From Chrysemys picta bellii (lineage: Eukaryota; Chordata; Testudines; Emydidae), in contig NC_088792.1 of NCBI RefSeq assembly GCF_011386835.1, positions 115,788,421 through 115,852,420 of the forward strand: DNA of 64,000 nt, written 5' to 3'. Shown one piece after another: positions 12,214 through 23,090 of this stretch. The notes beneath the pieces were generated by a model. The model saw only the letters and a program-made list of their open reading frames with translations, was not told the origin of the DNA and did not search any database. How positions within the stretch are numbered: position 1 is the first letter of the stretch; each line of letters begins with the position of its first letter. The position numbers were made by a program, and so were the translations under genes.

Positions 12214-12587
12214 ATCTAGACCATCCCTGATATGTGTTGGTCAGACCTGTTCTTTAAAATCTCCAATGATGGAGATTCCATAATTTCCCTAGGTAATTTA
12301 TTACAGTGCTTAACCACTCTGACGGTTAGGAAGTTTTGCCTGATGTGTAACCTAAATTTCCCTTGCTGCAATTTAAGCCTATTACTTCTTGTCCTGTCCT
12401 TAGCGGAGAAGGAGAACAATTTATCACCCCTTTCTCTATAACAGCCTTTTACACCTTTGAAGACTGTTACCAGGCCCCCTCCCCCCCCAAGTCTTCTCTT
12501 CTCCAGATGAAACAAACCCAATTTTGTCAGTCTTTCCTCACAGGTCATATTTTCTAGACTCTTAATCATTTTTCTTGTTCTCTGGAC

Positions 12588-13064
12588 CATGGGTGGCGGG
12601 TATGATAGGGCGAGAGAGGCTGAGCCTCCCCAAACAGCCTGGCATGGCCCTGCCCATGCTCCATCCCCAGGCCCTTTCCTGCAGTTCCCAGCTCTTCCGT
12701 CTGGGGCGGGCCAGCCTGCATCTAGGACTGGGGACGGGTGGAGCTGGTGCTTGCAAGGCAGAGGCTGGGGGCCCTGGGACCAGGCCACACCGCACTACCC
12801 GCCCAGTGCTCTGGGCTCTGGCACTGTGCTGACCATCCACTCAGCGCTCCAGGGCTGGGGGTGATGAGGCCAAGCCGCTCACTTGGCGCTTCGGGGCTGG
12901 AAGTGCTCAGGCGGCCCAGATTTGGGAGGGGTCAGTGGCCACGATGGGGGAGCTCTGGGCTCCTGCAGGGGAGTGGGGACAGATGAGGTAGGGGAGAGGC
13001 CTCAGGCAAAAGGGGAGGGGCTGGGGGCTAGGCTTCCCAACCGCTGGTTAATCCACCACCCATG
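12588..13064. mobile_element. hAT-like element, second insertion in the same CR1
   Basis: Ends CATGGGTGGCGGG and CCACCACCCATG are short inverted repeats. The flanks CTCTGGAC (12580-12587) and CTCTAGGC (13065-13072) match at 6 of 8 positions, consistent with a decayed hAT duplication. The CR1 phrase around it (TCTGGACC to TTTGTCCACATC) resumes after the insert. The body shares the phrase CCAAACAGCCTGGCATGGCC with the element at 11475, so the two are related. Its GC-rich frames are not genes. Confidence 0.78.
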
Positions 13065-13950
13065 CTCTAGGCTTTACAGTTTGTCCACATCTTTCCCAAA
13101 GTATGGTGCCCAGAACTGGACACAATACTCCAGTTGAGGCCTAATCAGCGTGGAGTAGAGCAGAAAAATGACTTCTCGTGTCTTGCTTAAAACATTCCTG
13201 CTAATACATCCAGAATGGTGTTTGCTTTTTTGCAACAGACATATCACATCTACTGCTTCCCCCTATCCACAAGGCATGTTACCCTGTCCAGAAGGATATT
13301 AGGTTGGTTTGGCATATTTGTTCTTGACAAATCCATGTTTCCTGTTACTTAGCACCTTATTTTCTGCTAGGTGCTTACAAATTATCTCTCTAGGTACTGG
13401 TCAATAATTCCCTGGATTGTCCTTATTCCTCTTTTGATAGCTAAGTATTATATTTGCCCTTTTCCAGTCCTCTGGGATCTCTTTTGTCCACCATTACTTC
13501 TCAAAGATAATCATTAATAGCTCAGAGACCTCTGCAGCCAGCTCCTTAAGTATTCCAGGACGTATTTTGTGCGGTCCTGCTGACTTGAAGACATCTAACT
13601 TATCTAAGTAATCCATAAGTTGTTCTTTTCCTATTTTAACCTCAGATCCTACCTCATGTACACTGATGTTCACTATGCTGGTCGGGCAATCACTGCTAAC
13701 CTGAAAACTGAAACAAAAAGGGCATTTAATACTTTGGCCGATGAGGCATTTTCTGTTATTGTCTCTCCTTCCTCATTGAGTAATAGGCCTACGCCGTCCT
13801 TGGTCTTCCTCTTGCTTCTCATGTATTTGTAAAATGTTTTCTTGTGACCCTTTATGTCCCTAGCTAGTTTAAACTCATTTTGTGCATTGGCCCTTCTAAT
13901 TTTGTCCCTACTTGCTTGTGTTGTTTTTTTATATGTATCATTTCGGGGAA

Positions 13951-15121
13951 TTTTAAATGGCTGAGATGAGGTATTTTGAAGAGTGGCTGCTTCACATCTC
14001 TAATAAATTAGGTATATACTGTAAATTGTGTTTGTCTATTGAATTAATAAAATCATCTTTTATGTATTATTACATATATTTCACTGAGAAAAATTTTACA
14101 CACGTACTCACGTTTGGAGGACATATCATTACTTTTCTCTTCCAAATCAGACACTGCCATAATGATTGGACAGGGACTTAGTATATTGTTTATGTTGATT
14201 TTGCTGCTTGGGAAAGAGTCATGATTCATTCACTATAAATAGGTCTGGACCCTTTCTGACTCCAGTGCTTTCATTTGTACTTGTCTTCTTATGTTATTGC
14301 CTGATACAATGCCAGATGTTCTCATCATGCATTGTGGATTTTTGTTTTTTGCATGATACTCTCTCTTTTATTCCCTAAAAATTCAGAATATCAATTTTAA
14401 TCTTTTGATACTTCTGGCCGTAGCATTATTCCCAGCATTTTCCAACCAGATATCTTATTGATGTTGCCCATGGTAGCAGCTACTTTTGGAATACAGTGAG
14501 AACCCTGGAGTTTGTCCTCCCAAGGTGACCCTCTAATAACCCATTCTCTGAGGGGTCTCTTCCCTCTATTTTACTGTCTAGCAATGGACAGCTATTCTGA
14601 AAAGTGACTCCCTGGTGCTTCCATAAACGTGAAAATCAGCTCTTTGTGCACACAGCACACAACAAAACCTCCACACATACTATAATAATATAACATAATA
14701 ATAATATAAAAATAACAATGAGCTCAGTGCTGTCCACTATTTGAATGTATCTTCAAAGCTGCTAGGCTGATCACTCTGAACAAATCTTATTTCCACATTG
14801 GAACAAAAACATCTGGCTATGGACTACTAGATTTACCAGAGTGCAGTTTTCAGGACAGTGCGGAATTAATTCCAAAGAAAATACCCACGTTTCTCACTGA
14901 GGCTAAAATCCTAAAATCTCTTTCTAAAAGAAATGAATCATCTTACTGAAGCAGGCTCCTACTGTTTGAAGCTAAAACTTGCCAATTTCCAGGCTGCCTG
15001 CTATTCAGCACAAAGACAGGTAACATTCTCCAGTTGCTTTTATGACCCAGATTCTTTATTCCTATGTATCTGAGTTTGAGGTAAACAGGAACTCTCAGTA
15101 ACCAAGTGCTGGCTGGTACTG
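13951..15121. other. No feature recognised
   Basis: AT-rich unassigned sequence. A TAATAATATAA-rich low-complexity patch lies near 14680-14710. Confidence 0.5.
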
Positions 15122-15207
15122 GAAGTTACTCTGCTCTGTTTAAAAGTTTCATCTCCCTATATAATATACCGTTCAGCACAGCACATTTTTATAAGAACCA
15201 TAACTGT
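15122..15207 (+). repeat. 86-bp inverted duplicate, left member
   Basis: The 86 bases from GAAGTTACTCTGCTCTG to ACCATAACTGT match the reverse complement of 18375-18460 with three mismatches and no indels. Similarity stops sharply on both sides. No terminal repeats or tail mark it as a known transposon. Confidence 0.85.
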
Positions 15208-18200
15208 TCATTTTTGCATGGAAACCATGTGATAACAGTGCTCTGTGCTTCCAAATTCAGGGGCAGATCAGCCATTCTGGAGGAAAACCTGTGGGTGGGT
15301 TAAGAGGAAAGGAAAATTGTGGTGTTCCCCTCCCCGAGTTTTCCTCGTGGGAGAGCCAGTGTATGGATACAGGGCCTCCGCCTTGATGGTGCTGCTTCTC
15401 TGCTTGATGTGTGGATGGAACAGCCCTCACTAGAAAAATCAATTTAAAAAAATAGTGGCTGATTCCAAAAGGTGGGCTAACCCTCCTCTGCCCCATCCTT
15501 CTAGAATAGTTTGGGGGAAGTCTCTTCACAGAACTTTCCTACCCAGGCTCCCTCCCATGGATATTTGTACAGAACAGGGAATTCTGGCTGGGTTATGTTT
15601 CTATTTGTAAAGCCTCTTGATGTGCTAGGGAGGCATCTTATCCAGGCTCAGGCTGGATTTATAAAAGTTTGCTAAAAAAAAATGAACACCCTAAATTAAA
15701 AAAACAACAACAACAATCTCTAACCGGAAGCCTTTGAAATGTTACAAGGAAATCCTGTATGTCTCCCTGGGAGATAGGGCCACGATTAGCATGTCAGAGA
15801 GCTTTACTATACGTTTTATTTTGTAAAAATGTGGTGCTTTTTGTGGGAGTGACAAGTGCAGGTGTGAAGCATGTTGTTCATTACAAACGAATTACCGTTG
15901 TGTTTGTTGTGATTTCAGAGTAGAACCAAAAAGCCAGAGCAAAAAAGCAGTTCAGCAAGAGCCCTGATGTTGTTGTTTGGAATACTGGGCATTTGGGTTT
16001 ATAAACTGTTCCTCTTCCAGGTCCCTTGAAGTGCAATTCAGCTGGAGCTAGAGATGATCCTGAGTCACAAAATGTAAATCCAGATTCAAACTTTCCCAAA
16101 TTTGGGGTGTTCCCTTCCTTGAGTTTGTTTGAGGAGCTCTCTCATTGATGGGTAAAAGTATGAAAATGAATAGAACTGAGCTTATGTTTCTGAAACCTTA
16201 GCAGTACTTAGGTCTTAGTTTATACAGATTCTGGACTGCTAGATGTTGTTTACATAGGAGGAGAAGAGGGGAAAGTTTACCTAGTATACAAGGAGAAACA
16301 TCTAGAAGTGTGTTTCAAATTAAGCTGAACAAACACTATTTTGTCACTGAAGCGATGAGATCATTGTGGTCTGGCTGCCCATGTCTGTGCGAGTGAAGGC
16401 AAGAAGATTTGAGGGCAATATTGTGAATGACTGATGTACATCACAGAGAGCAGATCCCTAAGGAGTTGTTGAGTGGAAATGAAGCTTGGCAAACCCTGCA
16501 AAGCTCCTCAGACTCGTTCAGCTTTGTACAGTTGTGCTAGAAGAGAAGCAAGGGCTGGCAGGCTGTTCGTATATGTGTGGTTTTTAATATCCTGTTTTCT
16601 TTCACGTAAAGTGCAGAAATACCGAGAAAACCCTCTTTGTCAGATCAGGACAATTGCATTCGTGATAAATGGCCAATTTCCAGAGCTGTGCTGCAGTAGG
16701 ACTCCTCCAGTATGGCAACGTCAAGCTGAATTACAAAACAATGACAATGAAAAACTGTTGCTCCAATCAGCCAATGACATACTATATAGAAGCCAAATGA
16801 CCTTTTGTTTATCTTGCATTGCTCATTTGGCAGGTTCTCCAGCATTTTCCTGTTCCCTTGCCCCTCATCTCACATACGCACATGCTTCAGCAGGGATGGG
16901 AGGATGCCTTTACATCCACTGCAATCTAAAGGGGACTTTTAGTACAGCTCATTATTTTCAAAGGTGGGAGGAGAGATTATCTTGCTACTCTTGCACTTGT
17001 TACTCTTCCTTGTTCTGCATTCCCGCCCTCTTGCACAGCCAGGGTTCTGAAATGATGACTTAACTCCAGCTGGGAGAGGGGAGCAGCTGCTGGTTTTTTA
17101 TGAGGCCAGAGCCAGTGCTGATTCAGCTGATGGTGCCAGGAAAAAGGGACAATTGTTCCGTTGACTTCTGAGTCTCCCTCTCAGAACAACAGCCTGCGTC
17201 ACTTCTACAGCCTCGGCTCCCACAGCCTCTCCTCTGCATGGCAACCTCACCTCAAGGCTGGGTGGCCCTAGTGTTTGTGTGTGTTGTCATATACAAAGTG
17301 GGTGCACCGTATCCAGAATGAAGCAGACCGCAGGAGTGGCCACTGGTGTCCCATGGATCTGAAGTAACTTCCCCAGCACTGGTATGTTTGATATTGGAGA
17401 GCTGCTTTAGTCCCACTCTTACCAGCCCACCACTGGCATCAACCATGGTCACAGCAGTAGGGAGGTTACTGTAGATGAGGGAGAGACTGGGACCAAGATT
17501 CAAGGATTAGCTCCACGCTGTCCTGGTTTAGCCCATGACACCTGCCAGCACAGCAGATATGTGAATCCCCTCTGCCCTCTTTCTCATTTACCCAAATCAT
17601 TCCCAGGACTAGTCAGCCCCAGGTAAAGCCTATTTCTGTAGCCATCTGGGGGCATACCTGCCTTGTGCTGTGGCGAACCTGCCAATGAGCACTAAAAGGT
17701 AAGCCAAATGTCTTGTGGCCAGCATAAACAGGGCTCAGGATTTGGCCCACAGTGTGTACAATGGATATGCAGAGACACTGAGGAGTGCTGAACTGTACAC
17801 TGTAAGCTGTAACGCATTGTCAAACCTCTGTTACTGTTTAACGAATGTCTGAAATAACACTGCTCAAAATCAGCCTTACCGTTGCTGACACTCATAAAGG
17901 CATGCATATTGCATAACAGTAGCTTATTAATTGTGCAGCGCTAAGTGTTAGCAAGAAAAGATTAATTCAGTTTTATAATGGTGAAAATCAAGTGATGCCT
18001 TTGTGACTGCTGAGAACAGAACTGCATTTATAAGCAAAAAATATTAACAACAAAGCGTATTTGTTCCCAGTGATCAAGTTATAGTGCTGCATTAATGTGC
18101 ATAGCAACAATGACATGAAACAAAAGGGCCTCTGTTGAAAATGGACGATATTTCATTTCATTTACATTTAGCATAAAGTGACCCTTTATATTCAAAAATT

Positions 18201-18374
18201 CAAAAGTGTTTTAAAAATTGTCAGGAAGCCTAAAATTCTCAGCACATAAAAAATTACAATTTCTAGACAACAAAACACTAAGAGCAGAGAGGCAAAAGGT
18301 GGACAAAGCCGACAAAGGACAAATGTAAAGGTAGTTTTCCTTCTTTCTTTGTTTTTTGTAGCATAGTTGTAAGG
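15208..18374. other. No gene recognised between the inverted duplicates
   Basis: Contains a 196-codon forward open frame at 16473-17063 with Cys-rich, unpatterned composition and no recognisable domain. I judge it a chance frame, though I cannot exclude a lineage-specific transcript. The rest has no repeat I can name. Confidence 0.45.
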
Positions 18375-18460
18375 ACAGTTATGGTTCTTATAAAAATGTG
18401 CTGTGCTGAACTGTATATTATATAGGGTGATGAAACTTTTAAACAGAGCAGAATAACTTC
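18375..18460 (-). repeat. 86-bp inverted duplicate, right member
   Basis: Reverse-complement partner of 15122-15207, about 96% identical, starting ACAGTTATGGTTCTTAT and ending AGAGCAGAATAACTTC. The pair is separated by 3.17 kb of sequence without other shared segments. Confidence 0.85.
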
Positions 18461-18814
18461 AATTTGAAAAATACAAAATAATCAAGTAATTTTAAGATAT
18501 ATCCTTAAAAGTAGTAGTCATTACTGAAGCAAGTAGTTCCCTTGACAACAATTGGACTATTCATACAAGTAAGGGTCTGCAGGATACTGCTGCTGTTATA
18601 TTTTAGATTGGCAATTATATAGACTTAGAGGACGTGTGGCTTCATTTCCACTACAGGAAATTCAGCCCTCTTGAAGAAATCCCTTGAGTTTCCTAGTAAC
18701 CGCACAGTAGCTAGGATGCCCCATAATCTTCTGCCATGAGTCTAGTTTTGCTGACAGTGGGAGCAGGAGATTATGGAGTTCTTTGGAGCCAAGGGGTATC
18801 AAGCTGTTTCTCTC

Positions 18815-18920
18815 ACAGACCCTTCTTAGACTGAAAGTTCTTCAGGACAGAGACTCTTTATATATGTCTCTTGTACAGCACCAAGTACACTGTCAGTGCT
18901 TAACAAATGGTATATAACTA
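18815..18920 (+). repeat. L2-type LINE 3' tail
   Basis: The phrase CTGAAAGTTCTTCAGGACAG, then a TTGTACAGCACCAAGTACAC segment and CAGTGCTTAACAAATGG, is the typical 3' UTR end of L2-like LINEs. No upstream coding part is attached. Confidence 0.65.
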
Positions 18921-18941
18921 CCTTTTTAAAACCTACCTAAC

Positions 18942-19640
18942 AAAGAATGTTAAGGTTGCAAAGTCAAGTCCTTGAAAGTTAGGAGATGCCAGTTTTACAG
19001 TTGCCCTTGCAACTTTAATTCAGCCCCGTTGTGCTTGTGTATTATGATACACTCTTTAATTACATGATTGCATATTACTTTTTGCACAGGGCCTCTGCCT
19101 CCTTCAGTGCACATGATGGACTTGCTCTGAGGATGTCAGGAATGTACAGTGAATGTGACTATTGTCTGTAGGACCCCTGACTTATTTACTCTAGAACAGG
19201 GGTCGGCAACCTTTCATAAGTGGTGTGCCGAATCTTCATTTCTTCATTCTAATCTAAGGTTTTGCGTGCCAGTAAAACATTTTAAAGTTTTTTAGAAGGT
19301 CTCTTTCTATAAGTCTATAATATATAACTAAACGATTGTTGTATGTAAAGTAAATAAGGTTTTTAAAATGTTTAAGGAGCTTCATTTAAAATTAAATTAA
19401 AATGCAGAGCCCCCGGACCTGTGGCCCGGACCCAGGCAGTGTGAGTGCCACTGAAAATCAGCTCGCGTGCCGCCTTCAGCACGCGTCCCATAGGTTGCCT
19501 ACCCCTGCTCTAGAAGTTGGCCGGTGTGTATGGACCAAGGTTGGGGACTGCAGAAAGGGAAAGGATGGTCTTGTGGTTAAGGCAGGTGAAAGCCACACAG
19601 GAGAACGTGGTTCTGTCTCTACTACTGCCATTGCTCCATG
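18942..19640 (+). repeat. Unclassified repeat plus MIR-like head, split by a hAT
   Basis: From GTTAAGGTTGCAAAGTCAAG onward this matches 47035-47400 closely, including CTGCCTCCTTCAGTGCA and, after the hAT at 19197-19507, GGAAAGGATGGTCT followed by GGTTAAGGCAG, which looks like the tRNA-related head of a MIR SINE. A third partial copy lies in reverse at 48083-48240. I cannot name the first part of the family. Confidence 0.75.
19197..19507. mobile_element. hAT MITE with perfect 8-bp target duplication
   Basis: Ends CAGGGGTCGGCAACCTTT and AGGTTGCCTACCCCTG are inverted repeats flanked by CTCTAGAA (19189-19196, 19508-19515). It is 311 bp and inserted in the older repeat around it. The interior is AT-rich with a GC-rich right third. 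Non-coding. Confidence 0.93.
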
Positions 19641-20059
19641 GTGGGGGTGAGCCGCTAGGCTCAGACAGGAGCCCATCCTGGCTCTCTCTCCCCTGCTGCT
19701 TCAGCTGCTCTGGTAGCAACCTGACTGAATCTCTTCTCCCAGAGGTCACTAGAGCACTGAGTGGTTCTGCTACGCAAGGGCCCAGCTTCAGAATGGTCAG
19801 AGTTTTTTGGCAGGCCAGCAGAATGAATCTGTACAATGCAAGCCAGAGATGGGAAATAGCAATTTTCACCAGAGTCTAACTCCACCATATCTGAATGGAA
19901 TTCCATGGGAAGTGCAGCATGTATCTCCCTGATCACCCTCCCCAACCCACCGTTTTTTCACTTGCCAAAAATTAAAGTTCTGCTGCAAACAAACAGTGGA
20001 AGTGTTAGAGCTTCTCAACAAATCTCACAAGAATATGTTATAATGGAAAGGGTTATGGA
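19641..20059. other. No feature recognised
   Basis: Overlapping short frames on both strands, none of which resembles a known protein. Confidence 0.45.
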
Positions 20060-20770
20060 ACCTAAATGTAGGGGTCACTGCCAGCTCCCACCAGCTTAGT
20101 GTCTTCTGCTGATTTTATAAGCATACTCTCCCCTCCATTATCCATCATTAATGAAAATATTGACTAGTACCAGATCCAGAATAGACCTGCAGGACTCCAC
20201 TACATACATCCCCCCAGTTGGCCAGCAAACCATTGCTGACTACTCTTTGAGTACAGTCTTTCAACCAGGTGTGCACCCTCCTCATTGTAATTTCATCTAG
20301 ACCACATTTCCCTAGTTTGCTTATGAGAATGGCATGTGGGACTGTCAAAAGCCTTACTAAAATCAAGTTACATAACAACTACAGCTTCCCTCTTATCCAC
20401 TAGCCCAATAACCTTGGCAAAGAAGGAAATAAGTTTGGTTTTGCATGACTGATAAATCCAAGTTGGTTATTATTTATAACCCTATGATCCTTTAGGTGCT
20501 TACAAATTGATTGTTTAATAATTTGTTCCAGAATCTGTCCAGGTATTGAAGTTGGGCTGAGTGGTCTATAATTTCCCAGGTGTTCTTTGTTCCCTTTTTT
20601 AAAAATAGGTACTATGCTTGTCCTTCTCCAGCCCTCTGGGAATTCACCCCTCCTCTGTGACTTCTTCAGCTAGTTCCTTATGTATCCTATGGTGAATTTC
20701 ATCAGGCCTTGCAGACTTGACTACATCTAATTTATCTAAATATTCTGTAACCTGTTCTTTCCCTATTTAG
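20060..20770 (-). mobile_element. CR1 LINE fragment, antisense, ORF2 reverse transcriptase region
   Basis: In reverse this reads through the CR1 reverse transcriptase region. Recognisable phrases are TTAATGAAAATATTGACTAG, AAAGCCTTACTAAAATCAAG and ATTTCATCAGGCCTTGCAGA. The frame is broken repeatedly, and both ends are truncated. Confidence 0.85.
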
Positions 20771-21625
20771 AGATGAGCTGTGACTGCAAAGTTTGAAACC
20801 AAATCCTGACTGTCCCAGAGTTTGGTGGGGATATTCAGATGTGCAATTGTCATCTGTCCCAGTATAGAGAGATCCCAGTTGTAAGTTTGTCTTGGTGCTT
20901 GTGGTTTGAGCTCATCTCCAAGAAGAACATTGGTGAAATTGTCAAAAGACAGAAATTTTTATATAGAAAGATTTTATTATGCAAACGTAGAAATAGAATA
21001 TTTAAACTTGCTTTTGAGTCTTTGGAGAAAAAAGTAAGGGCTTCCGTAACGCTAACACTATTGTTCCTTACTACATATTTCAGTTGAGAAAACCTTCTTT
21101 AATAATTTTCACAGCTTCTAAACTAATCAGATTTGTGCTCTTGCAAAACAAAATGAGTTGAAATCTACTTTAGGTGAGTAAGGATAATTTAATTAACAAT
21201 AGTGAACCTCTTAGAGGTTGAATGCCAAAAGATCACTAGCATGAAATTCTGGTTGCTTGGCACCACCTTTAACAGGACAGCAATTGCTTAGTGTCTCCTG
21301 CTAGCTTTCAGTGCTTGGTTTCCACAACTTAATCATTTACATTTGCAGCTCATATGCTGTCAACCAGTTGATTTAGAGTATTTGATCAAATCAAATTTAT
21401 GATTCTTTCCTTTCTCCTTCTTTTCCCCTTCCTCCCCTCCCTGCCTGTCTTCCCTATGCCTCTTCTGCTTCCCTCTTCACACCCCATCCAGTGTGCCATG
21501 CCCTCCCCGCAACTCCGCCAACCAGCTTAAAGGCTGGTTTAGAATCAAATTTTAGAATAAAGCCTCAAGGTCCTATCTCATGTAATTGACCAGCATGCTT
21601 CCAATTCTCAGTGCTCACAACTAGG
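20771..21625. other. No feature recognised
   Basis: Unassigned AT-rich sequence with a C/T-rich patch near 21405-21500. Confidence 0.5.
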
Positions 21626-21815
21626 AGAATCATAGAAGTATAGGGCTGAAAGGGACCTCAAGAGTTCATCTAGTCCAGCTGCCTGCACTGAGGCAGGATC
21701 TGGTTTACGCACACCATTCCTGACAGGTGTTTGTCTAACCTGGTCTTAAAAATCTCCAACAATGGAGATTCCACAACTTCCCTTGGAAGCCTATTCCAGT
21801 GCTTAACTATCCTTA
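21626..21815 (-). mobile_element. CR1 LINE 3' end, antisense
   Basis: Starts with the reversed CR1 terminus AGAATCATAGAAGTATAGGG and runs through the 3' UTR phrase GGAGATTCCACAACTTCCC. It is cut off just before the SINE at 21838. Confidence 0.9.
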
Positions 21816-21837
21816 TAAAATATAGCAGAGATAATCA

Positions 21838-22020
21838 GGGGGGAGGGATAGCTCAGTGGTTTGAGCATTGGCCTGCTAAACCCAGGGTTGTGAATTCAAT
21901 CCTGGAGGGGGCACCTAGGGATCTGGGGCAAAATCAGTACTTGGTCCTGCTATTGAAGGCAGGGGGCTGGACTCAATGACCTTTCAGGGTCCCTTCCAGT
22001 TCTATGAGATAGGTATATCT
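21838..22020 (+). mobile_element. tRNA-derived SINE, turtle Cry I-like
   Basis: A pol III A box (TAGCTCAGTGG, 21849-21859) and B box (ATTCAATCC within 21893-21902) sit in a tRNA-like head. They are followed by a unique body and a tail GGACTCAATGACCTTTCAGG resembling the CR1 3' end, which lets such SINEs use the CR1 machinery. I recognise the sequence as the SINE family of cryptodiran turtles. No clear target duplication is visible. Confidence 0.9.
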
Positions 22021-22364
22021 CCATATATAGACTTCCCACCACGGTGTCAGTCAGCATTTCTGATACTGTCACATCATTGCTAAAAGAAATTTTAGAACCA
22101 GATTCAGGGTGCTACGGAGGAAAAGGAAAGAGATTTCTGGGAATGATATGCAGGGCCCAGCCATCACTATTTTGGAGGAGTACAACATTGCCTCCCATAT
22201 GTAGAGGTCCACACATGAGTCTGTATATTGTGGGGGGGGGAAACAAGAAAGAATAGTCAATAGGTTTGTCCTTAAGTAGACTACAACTGCTTTCAATAGG
22301 GCCTGCCTTCTTCAAGGGAGGTGATGTCATCCTGTAGTAAGTGCAGAGAACTGGTAAGAAGCAC

Positions 22365-22640
22365 TCACAAGTTCTGTTCTATGTCTGCCACTGACTTGCT
22401 GTGTGGCGTTAAATCACTCATCACTGGTCCAAATTTTATTCCTGAGTTTACAGCAGGGTAACCGGATAGGGTTTGGCTCTTAATCTTTGGGTATTTCAGT
22501 TTCCCCTTCAGCAATGCAGTTTACATACACTTATCTATCACACCGGAGTATTAGGACGTATAATTAATGTTCTTAAAGTACTTTTTGATCCTTGGAAAGT
22601 GCAAGTGCTATTTTTAGAAACCAGCATTCAAGTTCGCCCT
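22365..22640 (+). repeat. MIR-like SINE
   Basis: Carries the MIR core phrase CTGCCACTGACTTGCTGTGT and, further on, TTTCAGTTTCCCC and the tail phrase GATCCTTGGAAAGTGCAAGT. The middle includes non-MIR sequence. Old and diverged. Confidence 0.65.
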
Positions 22641-22679
22641 TAATCAGACTGGGACAGCTCTTTAAGCTGGTTTTATATT

Positions 22680-22860
22680 GGTGAGAATCCACTGACTTCA
22701 GTGAAGTCAGTCCCAGTTTATGCCTGAGTAACTGACATCAGAATCTGGCCTCCTCGGCCACATTTTGCTGTCATTTACACCAAGGTGAATCTAGGGTAAC
22801 TTCATCGAAGTTCATAGTTGCTGAGGATTTATAGTGGTGCAAGAGAAAGCAGAATATGGG
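22680..22860. repeat. Short palindromic dispersed modules (CTGACTTCAGTG type)
   Basis: Contains CCACTGACTTCAGTGAAGTC and a second, weaker module 'taacttcatcgaagttcat'. The same motif occurs at 2938-3035, 51000-51070 and 53045-53150. Family unknown to me. Confidence 0.5.
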
Positions 22861-22939
22861 CCCAAATGTTTCCCTAAAATGGAGAACAAGGAGAAGGATT
22901 ATTGTGGAGGTTTATCTTCTGCATTTCTGCAAAATTAAA

Positions 22940-23090
22940 ATTCATCTCAAGCATTTTGACACTGGGTCTCTAAGGGGTGAAGAGGAGGAAATGAAAATAA
23001 TAATATTGAGTACTTACATAACGTCTTCCATCTGTGGATCTGGAAGCACTTCACAACATCAGCTGACGAGAGGACACTTTAATCACAGTT
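22940..23090 (+). repeat. MIR/L2-like fragment
   Basis: The phrase CCATCTGTGGATCTGGAAGC followed by ACTTCACAAC, after an ATAATAATATTGAG run, matches a common degraded SINE/L2 tail pattern. Confidence 0.45.

Larger units (their letters stand above)
11384..13950 (-). mobile_element. CR1 LINE, antisense, interrupted by two hAT insertions
   Basis: The left end carries the CR1 3' terminus in reverse (AATCATAGAAATGTAGGACT), followed by 3' UTR and the end of ORF2. The copy resumes at 12222 and at 13073 after two inserted elements, then jumps at about 13255, where several hundred bases of ORF2 are missing, and continues through the reverse transcriptase region to about 13950. Many stops and indels make it a dead copy. 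Without the inserts, about 1.35 kb of CR1 is left. Confidence 0.88.

Noticed and set aside
12216..12788. 190-codon reverse frame
   Set aside because: It fuses CR1 ORF2 end sequence (LTVRVVKHCNKLP) with hAT sequence; an artefact of nesting.
16473..17063. 196-codon forward frame as a possible gene
   Set aside because: No domain, signal or homologous pattern, no clear splice or promoter context, and ordinary intron-like surroundings. A transcript cannot be excluded.
21838..21912. tRNA gene
   Set aside because: The A and B boxes belong to a SINE head; a proper cloverleaf and 3' end are absent and SINE body sequence follows.
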